From positions 15,648,633 through 15,712,632 of the forward strand of contig OX453276.1 in the NCBI GenBank assembly GCA_949710005.1: a stretch of DNA of 64,000 nucleotides. Reading direction: 5' to 3'. This DNA is from Ricordea florida (Eukaryota; Cnidaria; Anthozoa; Corallimorpharia; Ricordeidae). The translations under genes and the position numbers were made by a program. Shown piece after piece: positions 1 to 7,538 of the stretch (position 1 is the stretch's first letter; every line of letters starts with the position of its first letter). The notes under the pieces were generated by a model that saw nothing but the letters and a program-made list of their open reading frames with translations, did not search any database and was not told the DNA's origin.

Positions 1-1
1 C

Positions 2-640
2 AATGCCTTTCAAAGGATTTATTCCCGTAAATTGAAGTGGCCACAAACATTAATGGTGGATCCAGGAACAGAATTCAAGGGTGATGTAACAACTCTTATG
101 AATAAGCATCAAGTTACAATCCAGCGTAGTGAAGCTGGGAATCATAGAGCTCAAGCTTTTGTGGAAAGAGCCAATAGGACTCTCGGTGAGAAGTTATTCA
201 GCCATCAATATGCTCAAGAGATGATTAGTGATAACCGATCCACAGTTTGGGTGAATAGATTGCCCGACATCATGAAGACCCTCAATAGTGAAACCACCCG
301 TATTACTGGTAAAGAGCCTGAGGAAGCTTTGAAAATGGACTCAACTGATACTAAAACTCCAGACTATAAGCGACCTGTGGGATTGGATGAGAAAAGATTA
401 CCTCCAGATGTTCAAGTCAGATATCTATATGCCCCTGGTGAAGATGAAGGTGGGGACAAACGAAGGACTACTGATCCCATATGGAGCCTTGAAGTCTATG
501 ATTTGGCCCGAACCATAATCGAGCCGGGTCAACCAGTCTTGTATTATTTGAGTGGGGGTCCAAAACGAGGATTCGTTCGTGAGGAGCTTCAATTTGTACC
601 CCAAGACACTAAATCACCACCTTCTAGCGTTCTGAAGTGA
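2..640 (+). CDS. Polinton integrase, C-terminal part (5' end outside window)
   Basis: This is the 3' portion of a retroviral-type (RVE, DDE) integrase, which joins the transposon ends to target DNA. The frame is open to the left edge, so the gene begins off the window; a TTG at 32 is not a real start. The second catalytic Asp lies in VDPGTEF and the catalytic Glu in AFVERANRTL, 35 residues further on, which is the D-D(35)E spacing of the fold. The first Asp is off the window. After the core comes a charged linker and a small C-terminal DNA- or chromatin-binding module, with conserved-looking PIWSLEVYDL and RGFVREELQFVP. That tail is typical of Polinton integrases. The stop codon lies inside the 3' end of the oppositely directed polymerase gene. 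Confidence 0.88.
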   Translation, partial: NAFQRIYSRKLKWPQTLMVDPGTEFKGDVTTLMNKHQVTIQRSEAGNHRAQAFVERANRTLGEKLFSHQYAQEMISDNRSTVWVNRLPDIMKTLNSETTRITGKEPEEALKMDSTDTKTPDYKRPVGLDEKRLPPDVQVRYLYAPGEDEGGDKRRTTDPIWSLEVYDLARTIIEPGQPVLYYLSGGPKRGFVREELQFVPQDTKSPPSSVLK

Positions 641-3600
641 CCATGTGCATAAGTATTTATCCCATCTTCCATTATCACACGTTTATCGCCCTCGCGTGAT
701 AATGCAATCTTATTGATAGTTTCAGTATAGATTTCATGCTTATGACTCCTTATGGTATTCATCTTCTTTCTCTGGAATTGGCCACTGAAAAGACAAGTCT
801 TGTAATCCTGGAAACTTATACTCTTACTGACCACTGCTTTGTTTACACCCTTATACTTCTTGACTTCTTTCTGTTTATCCGTCTTGAAGGCATACAGTTT
901 AGCCCTTAGACCCACAAATTCCGTTATCTGCTCACCACCAGCTTCATCCTTGAACATCCCTCCAACCTTCTTATTCACTCCGGTCTCAATTCCGGATGGA
1001 TGGTCCTTGGGATAATTGCTGGTGTCGAATTTCTCTCTGACATCTGGGCTTATGTCATTGTAAAAGTCCTTAGTCTGTATCTCATAGGCTAAGGAATCTG
1101 TATCTGTGAATAACAACTTGGCATCATCTCCATACTTTAGCTTTATGTAATTGTAATGAAAGTCATACATGGTTATCTTACTTATGTCCAGAATAGACAG
1201 CCCTAAGTAAATGGGCTTATCGAAAAGAAGTTTAGTTCTCTTCATATGAAAAGCAGTCAATTCCTCACAGAATATATTCCTATGATGGAAGTTTGGCTTC
1301 ACAATCAACTTACGTGCTTTCTTCTCATTAGTGACCAACTGAATATCCACCCTCTTCCTAATGTTCTCCATAGTCTTACCAAACACCGAGTTGTTCATCA
1401 ATTTGAAGAAATCTTTTTCAAAGTCATTCTCGGCCTTGGCTCTAAGACTATTGTTCAAGTCAATGTAAGACCTCAACCACTCCGATTCTTCGAATTTTAA
1501 CCCTCTATGTACTTTGATTAACTTCAATCCTAAAGATAAATACTGTTTCAGTGCTTCATGATGTAAGATATACTTCTTCTTGTCCCTCAAATTGGGAATT
1601 AACTTAACAACACCTTCCACATCCAATCTCTCTGGGGCTAATGGATAATCATTGTGTAGATCATGTAGCTCTAGTGGGTATTCCAAATCCACCTCTAATA
1701 TGCATGGATGGTCTCTCCAATCTGTCAATTCATGATCATCCATCCACTCAAAACCATTAGTTGGTAAAGCCTTGGTCATTGCATAGCCATAGAGCCCATT
1801 AGCATCTAAATATGTAATGTACTTTGTAGGCAATTCCGGATCATATTCCTTCATATATGGATTGTTGGCTTTCCCATGCCTAGTGGAGATCATTGAGATA
1901 CCACCTCTGATACCATTCTCAATCATAATTAGCATATCTGGATCTCTCAATAGCTCCAATTCCACCTTGGTTATCTTCAATGTAGCATCCCAAGCCAATC
2001 CAGGTGCAGTAAAATGCCATGCAGGATCCAACCCATAATTTCTCATACAGACACCTCTGAAGTTCTCAAAGACATCAGCTAATAGGATTACATCCGTTTT
2101 GAGATATAAATCATGGTAATCCCTAAAGTTTCTCATACCAAAGGTATCCCACACGTTTCCAGCATGTTGATAATCCTCATCTGATATATCAACGTCATAG
2201 AGTTTCGAATAGAATTCCTCCTTAGGTGGTAGACTAGACACTTGTAACTTATCAAAGCTATCAAACCAATCATATGGAAATACACCCTTTCTAGCTAATA
2301 GGTCAAAGTTTCCCCCTTCATAGTACCTCGAGAGATTTTCCAGAGACTCTCTTGGTAAGTTGTCAACCAAACCGGCCAAACCACTTGCCATGAACCTAAA
2401 ACTGTCTATAAATCTAATGGAGCGTTTAATCTGAACCTCCTTACCCTCCTCCTCATCCCCTTCTACCTCCTTCTTGAACTTTTCAACCACAACCTCTTTT
2501 GTGAATGAGATGTACTTTTCATCATTGAGTGGGATACAATCTATCTTACCCTCTGATACCCCCATCTTCTTGATAAACAAGTGACTGTCATATCCAGACA
2601 AATTGTGGAATATGACTGGGAAGAACTTGGGGGTGCTGAATTCCAGATTACATTTTCTGTGGGCTGTTCCTCTGTACCTACCTGTAATATGACAGTGGTC
2701 AATCACCTTATCATCCCCCAATTCACCCTCACAAATATGGCAATGAGTAGCTTTATCATGCTTCCTATGATCACTATTCTTCATTACAAGATTCTTTTCA
2801 GACTTAAATTGACTATAGATCTTCTTGATATCCTCCTCCAAGCTTTCCTGGAACATTTGTGGTATGTCATCCTCAGATGAGTTGGCTGTACGCATCACTA
2901 ACTTAGGCTCAAAGACCTCATCATCAAAACACTTGATAAGATAACAGAAACCTGATGGCTTGTGCTTTTGATATTGATTCGTGAAGCTATCCCTATCATC
3001 CGGGGAACAAGTGTCTATCTTCTCAGTGAAACACTCAAAATCTGCATAGATCACAAATGGCACTTGCATCTTTCTTCTGTGGTTCTTGAAAGTAATGTAC
3101 TTTGGACTGCCATCCTCATTCATAGGCATCTGTACTTTGACTGCTTCATTGTTTAGACAATACTCCATATGTGTATCCAGCGACTTTTCAGAATTGAATG
3201 AGTTTAGGCAGTTATCACAGTAAAAACGAGCATGCTCATTCTTATTATACTCAATAAGTCTTGACATGTTCTTGATCCAGCAGTAGTGATTTGTCTCATC
3301 GTTTGATATTAAGAGTAGATTTATTTTTGACACCCCTGACTTATTACTACGCCTGATTAGAGTTGGACCACCATTCTCATAACCAATAACATTAATCCCA
3401 TATGGATTTTGCCTTTCGAATTTATCTATTTGAGTTGTACCAATTACTGACACTGGAAACTCTATTCCTGACCAGTCTAACTTCTCTGAGTTCTCCCTCA
3501 TCTCCTTATTAAGTCTTCCAGCATCCTTCTCCCTTGGAAACACAGCAGATGTCACTGCCCATTTGAAGCACTCCTGGTCTTCTTCATTCTTGACATTAAT

Positions 3601-3744
3601 AATTGCCTTCTTAGCAGCCAATTTAGGCGGTAATTTAATATATGAAGTTCCAGAAAAAGGTTGAAATGGGTTTATGTGGATACGAAAATCTACAACATGA
3701 TCAAACACCCATCCAGAGCGCTCATTCTCATATTTCTCCACCAA
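589..3744 (-). CDS. Polinton protein-primed family B DNA polymerase, main part (downstream of in-frame stop)
   Basis: This replicative polymerase copies the transposon from a protein primer. Residues are numbered from the codon after the TAA at 3745-3747. A C2H2-type zinc finger lies at about 176-196. The exonuclease motifs are Exo I D235/E237 (YADFECF), Exo II N381...D386 (HNLSGYDSHLF) and Exo III Y547...D551. Between Exo I and Exo II, at 335-365, is a CHIC...DHCHITG...C module like endonuclease VII/HNH zinc centres, common in Polinton polymerases. Polymerase motifs are A with D647 (YLDANGLYGYAM), B at 781-789 (KLMNNSVFG) and C D881-T-D883-S. All catalytic residues are present. The frame's first codon is TTG, directly after the stop, and the first ATG is only at residue 82, inside conserved sequence. 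This is therefore not a true start, and the protein belongs with the upstream segment. Confidence 0.92.
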   Translation of the reverse strand: MVEKYENERSGWVFDHVVDFRIHINPFQPFSGTSYIKLPPKLAAKKAIINVKNEEDQECFKWAVTSAVFPREKDAGRLNKEMRENSEKLDWSGIEFPVSVIGTTQIDKFERQNPYGINVIGYENGGPTLIRRSNKSGVSKINLLLISNDETNHYCWIKNMSRLIEYNKNEHARFYCDNCLNSFNSEKSLDTHMEYCLNNEAVKVQMPMNEDGSPKYITFKNHRRKMQVPFVIYADFECFTEKIDTCSPDDRDSFTNQYQKHKPSGFCYLIKCFDDEVFEPKLVMRTANSSEDDIPQMFQESLEEDIKKIYSQFKSEKNLVMKNSDHRKHDKATHCHICEGELGDDKVIDHCHITGRYRGTAHRKCNLEFSTPKFFPVIFHNLSGYDSHLFIKKMGVSEGKIDCIPLNDEKYISFTKEVVVEKFKKEVEGDEEEGKEVQIKRSIRFIDSFRFMASGLAGLVDNLPRESLENLSRYYEGGNFDLLARKGVFPYDWFDSFDKLQVSSLPPKEEFYSKLYDVDISDEDYQHAGNVWDTFGMRNFRDYHDLYLKTDVILLADVFENFRGVCMRNYGLDPAWHFTAPGLAWDATLKITKVELELLRDPDMLIMIENGIRGGISMISTRHGKANNPYMKEYDPELPTKYITYLDANGLYGYAMTKALPTNGFEWMDDHELTDWRDHPCILEVDLEYPLELHDLHNDYPLAPERLDVEGVVKLIPNLRDKKKYILHHEALKQYLSLGLKLIKVHRGLKFEESEWLRSYIDLNNSLRAKAENDFEKDFFKLMNNSVFGKTMENIRKRVDIQLVTNEKKARKLIVKPNFHHRNIFCEELTAFHMKRTKLLFDKPIYLGLSILDISKITMYDFHYNYIKLKYGDDAKLLFTDTDSLAYEIQTKDFYNDISPDVREKFDTSNYPKDHPSGIETGVNKKVGGMFKDEAGGEQITEFVGLRAKLYAFKTDKQKEVKKYKGVNKAVVSKSISFQDYKTCLFSGQFQRKKMNTIRSHKHEIYTETINKIALSREGDKRVIMEDGINTYAHGHFRTLEGGDLVSWGTN

Positions 3745-3747
3745 TTA
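3745..3747 (-). other. in-frame stop codon inside the polymerase gene
   Basis: A single TAA separates two long open frames that are in register, with no insertion or deletion. The frames on both sides remain open over 245 and 1051 codons, which suggests the stop is recent or tolerated. No splice-site pair that would remove it cleanly is obvious by eye. Confidence 0.85.
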
Positions 3748-4482
3748 AATCAGTCTAGCTTTGATATTATCAAACATAGTAAATGTGTTTGTTGAAGCTG
3801 TTACTGTCTCCATCAGTGAATGGAAATGACCTTGACTCTGCTCAATAACGCGATTATCCTGGTTATTCCTCCTTATGAAGCCACATGAAAAAATACACTT
3901 CAACTTGAATGGCTTCTTCTGTTTACGTATCAAAACATAGAATTGTGATCTAACATTGCTAAGGAATGAAGTTGGATCATAGCCACTTCTACCCTTTATT
4001 ATATAGGTCTTCAAAAAGCCTTTCAGAGCCGTTTCATGTCTTTCTGGTATAAAGTAATCAGACTCTCTGAGAATATTAGCTGCCTTTCTTAATCTCTTAG
4101 TGATGGCCCTCTTATTTGGTTCTCTAACATTAGATCCTATCCAATCTATGGTCTTATTAATTTCCTTCTTGGCTAAATCAATGGCCCTTCTATATGAAGC
4201 GCGAGCGGGCTTTGTTCTTATGGGTCTACTTGGACCAGAAATTGGGACATTAGCTTCAGATACTCGTGGGGATCCGACAACATTAATGAGTTCCGCTTTA
4301 CGCATCTTGGCATAGCCTTGTGTACCAATCTTCTTAGCTATGATTCTCAGTGCATTCACTGTCAAGTTCTCGGGTTGTACATCTGATAACGCTTCAAGCA
4401 ATTCAGCCTTTCTGAATCCACCAGCCTTTACACCAGCTTTTTTAGCTATTGACCTCAACTCTTTCACTGGCAAGTTCTCCAT
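3745..4482 (-). CDS. N-terminal segment of the Polinton DNA polymerase, ended by an in-frame TAA
   Basis: This is an open frame of 245 codons from the first ATG (4480-4482), the likely eukaryotic start; the frame is open a further 19 codons upstream without another ATG. It ends at TAA 3745-3747 and the polymerase continues in the same frame at once. Two similar helix-turn-helix repeats (LPVKELRSIAKKAG... at residues 4-33 and LTVNALRIIAKKIG... at 40-69) look like SAP/HeH-type nucleic-acid-binding modules. A basic region and a segment of the kind found at the N-terminus of Polinton polymerases follow. The stop is either a disabling mutation, a read-through signal, or a sequencing/assembly error. 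I favour an inactivated or polymorphic copy of one roughly 1,300-codon gene. Confidence 0.7.
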   Translation of the reverse strand: MENLPVKELRSIAKKAGVKAGGFRKAELLEALSDVQPENLTVNALRIIAKKIGTQGYAKMRKAELINVVGSPRVSEANVPISGPSRPIRTKPARASYRRAIDLAKKEINKTIDWIGSNVREPNKRAITKRLRKAANILRESDYFIPERHETALKGFLKTYIIKGRSGYDPTSFLSNVRSQFYVLIRKQKKPFKLKCIFSCGFIRRNNQDNRVIEQSQGHFHSLMETVTASTNTFTMFDNIKARLI

Positions 4483-4549
4483 AGCATCATTGGATTTACA
4501 AATGGTAATCCTTAAACCAATCACTATGCTATTTAACACCTTATTTAAT

Positions 4550-4556
4550 TTTTATA
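4550..4556 (-). promoter_or_regulatory. TATA-like box upstream of the polymerase gene
   Basis: On the minus strand this reads TATAAAA, 68 bp before the ATG at 4482 and within the AT-rich gap between the polymerase and the next gene upstream. Placement fits a core promoter, but such strings are frequent in AT-rich DNA. Confidence 0.3.
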
Positions 4557-4598
4557 CTTTTGTAACACGATCCATGTTACAACAGGAATTCCTTACGA

Positions 4599-5303
4599 TT
4601 ACCAATAAGTCCCCCAACGCTCCTTCAACTCTTGAAACTCTTCCACATCAAGACACCAATATACAAACCTACTTGGATGCCATGCTACAGACATTAGCTC
4701 TTCCCATATTTCATCTAGGAAAATACGTTTGTGTATTCGTTTATTAGCTTCATCAACTACATCATTCAAGCATTTATTAAATTTCTCTCTTTCTTGAAAT
4801 ATTTTACGAAATTTTATATATAAACTTACACTTTTAATTTTATAATGGCCATAAACAAATGGTGTAATATAATCCCCATAACCTGATTCACCTCTATAAA
4901 CATCCATAGCATATTCATGATTATATTCACAAGCCTTGTAAAAATCCCTAAAAATCTTTTTACAAGGCTTGTAAATATCTGCTCTCTTCAATCTTCTAGT
5001 ATTTATAGGATAATCACAGTTATTCTCATTAATATTATATATTAGTGAAAAATCCACAACAAACACTTCAAAAGCTGAAACACATTTAACTAATACATTC
5101 TTAATTTTATGAATAAATTTACGATTCTCCAAATTCTTTTTATTAAAAATCTCAAGCTTAAACCAATTCATTTCTTTATCAAATTCCAATCTCATTTCAC
5201 TCATTCTTCTCAAATCCGTACCAATCGCTACCCAACCCCCAAACCCAAATTTCAATTTACTTATGACACCCACACCCCCATCCCACCCCCCACAAAGATA
5301 CAT
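4599..5303 (-). CDS. unrecognised Polinton-borne protein with a C-terminal WHPSRF...WCLD motif
   Basis: I do not recognise this gene. It codes for about 234 residues from the first ATG at 5303. A second candidate start at 5204 gives 201 residues and would exclude a Gly-rich N-terminus translated from a C-rich tract. The body is rich in Lys, Phe, Tyr and Asn with several Cys, and has no signal peptide or membrane segment that I can see. Near the C-terminus (4647-4682) is WHPSRFVYWCLD followed by acidic residues, a pattern I associate with short proteins of large DNA viruses; this is recollection of a motif style, not a family assignment. It lies upstream of the polymerase on the same strand with a 116 bp gap. 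A perfect 16 bp inverted repeat sits in the coding sequence. Composition is more AT-rich than the polymerase. Confidence 0.55.
   Translation of the reverse strand: MYLCGGWDGGVGVISKLKFGFGGWVAIGTDLRRMSEMRLEFDKEMNWFKLEIFNKKNLENRKFIHKIKNVLVKCVSAFEVFVVDFSLIYNINENNCDYPINTRRLKRADIYKPCKKIFRDFYKACEYNHEYAMDVYRGESGYGDYITPFVYGHYKIKSVSLYIKFRKIFQEREKFNKCLNDVVDEANKRIHKRIFLDEIWEELMSVAWHPSRFVYWCLDVEEFQELKERWGTYW
4929..4972. repeat. perfect 16 bp inverted repeat with 12 nt loop
   Basis: The left arm 4929-4944 (ACAAGCCTTGTAAAAA) is the exact reverse complement of the right arm 4957-4972. It lies inside the coding frame of the unknown gene, where the arms encode KPCKK and FYKAC stretches. A transcript would form a strong hairpin. 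Confidence 0.85.
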
Positions 5304-5504
5304 TTTTGTCACCTTGACACTCCCAAACAAAAAATCGAAATCGATAAAAAAAAATCATCGACACAAAATCGAACAATCTGAGACCTAATTAAATATGCAT
5401 AACAACATTTTGACCACACCCAAAAAATTCTGACAAAACTCGGTCCAGTCCCCCGAAAAAATTGACCACGCCCTTTTGCGCCAGAATCGGCCTAATGCAA
5501 CTAC
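5304..5504. other. terminal non-coding DNA of the Polinton with subterminal direct repeats
   Basis: No gene is seen. The stretch is A-rich with several ATCGA strings at 5335-5372. Then TTGACCACRCCC occurs twice (5410-5421 and 5462-5473, starts 52 bp apart), each near an A6 run. Such subterminal repeats are common in transposon ends and could be integrase binding sites; that is inference. Confidence 0.5.
5456..5461 (-). terminator. possible replacement terminator for unit 1 tRNA-Cys, inside the Polinton end
   Basis: A6 on the plus strand gives T6 in the transcript, about 60 bp beyond tRNA-Cys. It is the first T-run available after the native T4 site was lost at the junction. Confidence 0.4.
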
Positions 5505-5521
5505 TAGGTTAGTTGCAATCC

Positions 5522-5593
5522 AGGGGGCAACCGGGATTGAACCGGTGACCTCTCGATCTGCAGTCGAATGCTCTACCACTGAGCTATGCCCCC
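5522..5593 (-). tRNA. tRNA-Cys-GCA: tRNA-Cys(GCA), unit 1
   Basis: A 72 nt cloverleaf with a GGGGGCA/TGCCCCC acceptor, anticodon loop CTGCAGA (GCA at 5559-5561), T arm ACCGG-TTCAATC-CCGGT and discriminator U73, which is part of cysteine identity. No CCA is encoded and there is no intron. The internal A box is TAGCTCAGTGG and the B box GGTTCAATCCC. It is the edge copy: the unit sequence ends 17 bp past its 3' end, where the Polinton begins, so its usual T4 terminator is missing. Confidence 0.97.
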
Positions 5594-6366
5594 ACAGCTG
5601 TAGTATTGCATATGAGTTCTTGACATATTTTCCACTAACAACAGAGAAACATGCACTTGACTCAAAGTTCAAACTAACACAATTCACGTGCGAAAACAAT
5701 TTCTCAGTGTCATTATAGTGAAGTCTTTTGGTGATGACAGTAGTAGAAAATGTTTACTTTTTCACGGTTTTCTTCAATTCATTGTCGAGTGGTTTTGTAG
5801 AAAACATATTGCACGGTTAAGTAACGAATCACCTCTTAAGTAAGAAAATATAGGATTTACACAGGCTCTACATAGAGACTGCTACCAAAACAGATTTGGA
5901 ATCTAATTCAGAGTTACGATTTATCATTTGTACTTTTATCGGTTGTTTTAACTAAAACGTTGTTGATACTTAAAAGTACACGTTTAGCCGGCAACACTTA
6001 GGTCTATCCGAAATAACTTTCTTTTGGAAAATGAATACATTAAGGAACGCTTTTGGTAAGATATCAACTACTCTAGGGAAATTTTATCCTCTGGAAAAAT
6101 ATTATTACGCACATAGTTTCAATCAAGGATGAAATCCAGCAGCGAAACAAGTCACGGTCTGCGAGGCGCCTGGCTCGCAGTCTAAATTAAAGCAGATAAT
6201 GTCAATATTCTTTGACTGCTTCACGTAAGGTTCAAATAGCCTTACTAAATCGATACACACTAAGAATCGCGATGGTAATTCCCTACCAAATTTATCAGTA
6301 TCACTCGCCTTTATTCATCACCTATCTTGATTAGTGCTTGAGGTAGAAACCGGTTGGTGAGACGTC
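5594..6366. other. unit spacer between tRNA-Cys and tRNA-Ala(AGC) (unit 1 as example)
   Basis: The 773 bp are AT-rich and hold no protein or RNA gene that I recognise. It is the shared 5' flank of two divergent tRNA genes. The only clear structure is a GC-rich hairpin at 6159-6180. Unit 1 has private changes here (GTCATTATAG, GAGTTACG, TTATTCATC), as expected for the edge unit of an array. Confidence 0.7.
6159..6180. repeat. GC-rich hairpin, 7 bp stem and 8 nt loop
   Basis: CTGCGAG and CTCGCAG flank GCGCCTGG. It recurs in all units. In units 2, 4, 6, 8 and 18 the first arm ends in A instead of G, opening the closing pair. Confidence 0.55.
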
Positions 6367-6439
6367 GGGGAATTAGCTCAAATGGTAGAGCGCTCGCTTA
6401 GCATGCGAGAGGTACCGGGATCGATACCCGGATTCTCCA
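6367..6439 (+). tRNA. tRNA-Ala-AGC: tRNA-Ala(AGC), unit 1
   Basis: A 73 nt cloverleaf. The acceptor GGGGAAT/ATTCTCC contains the G3:U70 pair that marks alanine tRNAs. The anticodon loop is TTAGCAT (AGC, read as inosine-GC), the discriminator is A73, and the T loop ATCGATA is of the type common in animal tRNA-Ala. No CCA is encoded. It differs from the tRNA-Ala(TGC) of the same unit at only two of 73 positions. Confidence 0.97.
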
Positions 6440-6857
6440 ACAGTTTTGCTTTGCTTGGATCGGCAAAAACACTTTCTAATTTTGAATCCTCTTTAGCCAT
6501 CACAATTTCAGTGATAATTCTACGTACACTTTTCTAGTTAACAAGGACTACTAAAAGAACCTTGGAACGAAACCTTGAAAAACAACTGTTTTGGTGAAAG
6601 GTAAGAAAGTTCAGGGCTTTTTGTGCTCTGGACACAGCGTTCATCTACATACGGCGGACTATTATAACCTTACTAACTTGACAGTACATAATCAAAATCG
6701 TCACATTAATTTATAATTAGCACAAAAGCGTTCATTATCGGTGTTTTTACTCATCCTCCTGCAGTTAGGTGCAGGTTGGCGCATGAGGTTAAAATGGATT
6801 GATGCAGTAAAGGGAAACTAATTTATGTTTTAGGGGTGTGCATGAGAAGACGCTGGG
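6440..6857. other. unit spacer between tRNA-Ala(AGC) and tRNA-Gly (unit 1 as example)
   Basis: The 418 bp hold the T4 terminator of tRNA-Ala at the start and a small inverted repeat CCTGCA/TGCAGG at 6758-6775, about 80 bp before tRNA-Gly. Nothing else is recognised. Confidence 0.65.
6444..6447 (+). terminator. Pol III terminator of tRNA-Ala(AGC)
   Basis: TTTT begins 5 bp after the gene and is conserved in every unit. Confidence 0.7.
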
Positions 6858-6928
6858 GCACTGGTGGTTCAGTGGTAGAATTCTCGCCTGCCACGCGGGA
6901 GGCCCGGGTTCGATTCCCGGCCAGTGCA
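6858..6928 (+). tRNA. tRNA-Gly-GCC: tRNA-Gly(GCC), unit 1
   Basis: A 71 nt cloverleaf with acceptor GCACTGG/CCAGTGC, anticodon loop CTGCCAC (GCC at 6890-6892), T arm CCGGG-TTCGATT-CCCGG and discriminator A. The B box GGTTCGATTCC is a perfect match to the consensus. A T6 terminator follows 5 bp downstream. Confidence 0.98.
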
Positions 6929-6932
6929 GCTC

Positions 6933-6938
6933 TTTTTT
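6933..6938 (+). terminator. Pol III terminator of tRNA-Gly
   Basis: T6 begins 5 bp after the gene and is conserved in every unit. Confidence 0.85.
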
Positions 6939-7517
6939 AGCAAACTCTTATAATAACCTGCCATTGTCTCATGACTCTTTTCCAGTTCTTTGCTTACGTT
7001 CTCAGTGCATCATTCGTTACCGTTTGAATACGTGCAATCGATGTTGCTTTATCAACGTGCATAAGAGCTCATGCTCATTAAGAGCCAATGGATTCCTTGA
7101 TGGAGACCATAAGTTCTGCGCTAGAATCGTCGCCACCCAGCATCCCACCGAACAGGAAAAGTATGCTTAATTAGGATCTTCAAACTCTTAACTGTTTCTT
7201 ATTGTTGAATGCATTAATTATAATGAGATGAGTAGGCTCTTTTAACGAGGGCTAAGTGCAAAGGAATACAACGAAGTATCGGTTATTAAACAAGCCCTGG
7301 TCACTTATTTATTGAAAGCTTTCTTCATTGAGTTATTACAAAATGAGTTGTTTTTTTAATTATCTGCTAATTCTGTCTATACCTTATAATAAAACTAATA
7401 CACTAGAACTCTTATAATATTTACATGTTTTACACACTTAAGATCTAAATAGCAAAAATGTTTACACTAGGACAAAGTGGATGCTTGTAGGTGGCTTTTA
7501 CCATTCCGTTTCTGAAG

Positions 7518-7522
7518 AAAAA
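7518..7522 (-). terminator. Pol III terminator of tRNA-Ile
   Basis: A5 on the plus strand (T5 in the transcript) lies 17 bp beyond the gene's 3' end, next to the CGTTTCT/AGAAACG inverted repeat. Confidence 0.7.
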
Positions 7523-7538
7523 GAAACGAAGAGTGAAT

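Larger units (their letters stand above)
1..5504. mobile_element. Polinton/Maverick-type DNA transposon, one end (left end outside window)
   Basis: Polintons encode their own protein-primed family B DNA polymerase and a retroviral-type integrase, and often virus-like capsid genes. Here the integrase C-terminal part (+), the polymerase (-) and one unknown gene (-) are visible. The packaging ATPase, protease and capsid genes are not in the window and would have to lie to the left. The right limit is set by the point where the tRNA unit sequence begins: position 5505 matches 8346 and every later unit, while 5504 and below match nothing else in the window. The element ends in ACT against the array sequence, compatible with the AG(T)...(A)CT termini known for Polintons, but no second end is available to prove a terminal inverted repeat or a 6 bp target duplication. 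Confidence 0.85.
6929..7538. other. unit spacer between convergent tRNA-Gly and tRNA-Ile (unit 1 as example)
   Basis: The 610 bp contain the T6 terminator of tRNA-Gly, an AT-rich middle with a T7 run, and at its end CGTTTCT...AGAAACG, a 7 bp inverted repeat just beyond the tRNA-Ile terminator. No gene is recognised. Confidence 0.65.

Noticed and set aside
2581..2880. Plus-strand open frames inside the polymerase (1246-1500, 1817-2038, 2581-2880, 2962-3156) and 4100-4747
   Set aside because: Antisense shadows of the polymerase and its N-terminal segment; no recognisable features.
4483..4539. Extension of the polymerase N-terminal segment to a GTG at 4539
   Set aside because: A eukaryotic gene should start at ATG. 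The first ATG in frame is 4480-4482 and directly precedes the first SAP/HeH-like repeat.
5594..6366. 5S rRNA, U6 or spliced-leader RNA gene in the unit spacers
   Set aside because: I looked for the conserved internal sequences of these RNAs and did not see them; nothing in the spacers folds into or resembles such a gene by eye.
6838..7170. Repeated 110-codon open frame over tRNA-Gly (one per unit) and similar 63-, 67-, 89- and 91-codon frames over the other tRNAs
   Set aside because: They are translations through tRNA genes and AT-rich spacer. Their only conserved parts are the tRNA itself, some are lost by single-base spacer differences, and they lack protein-like features.
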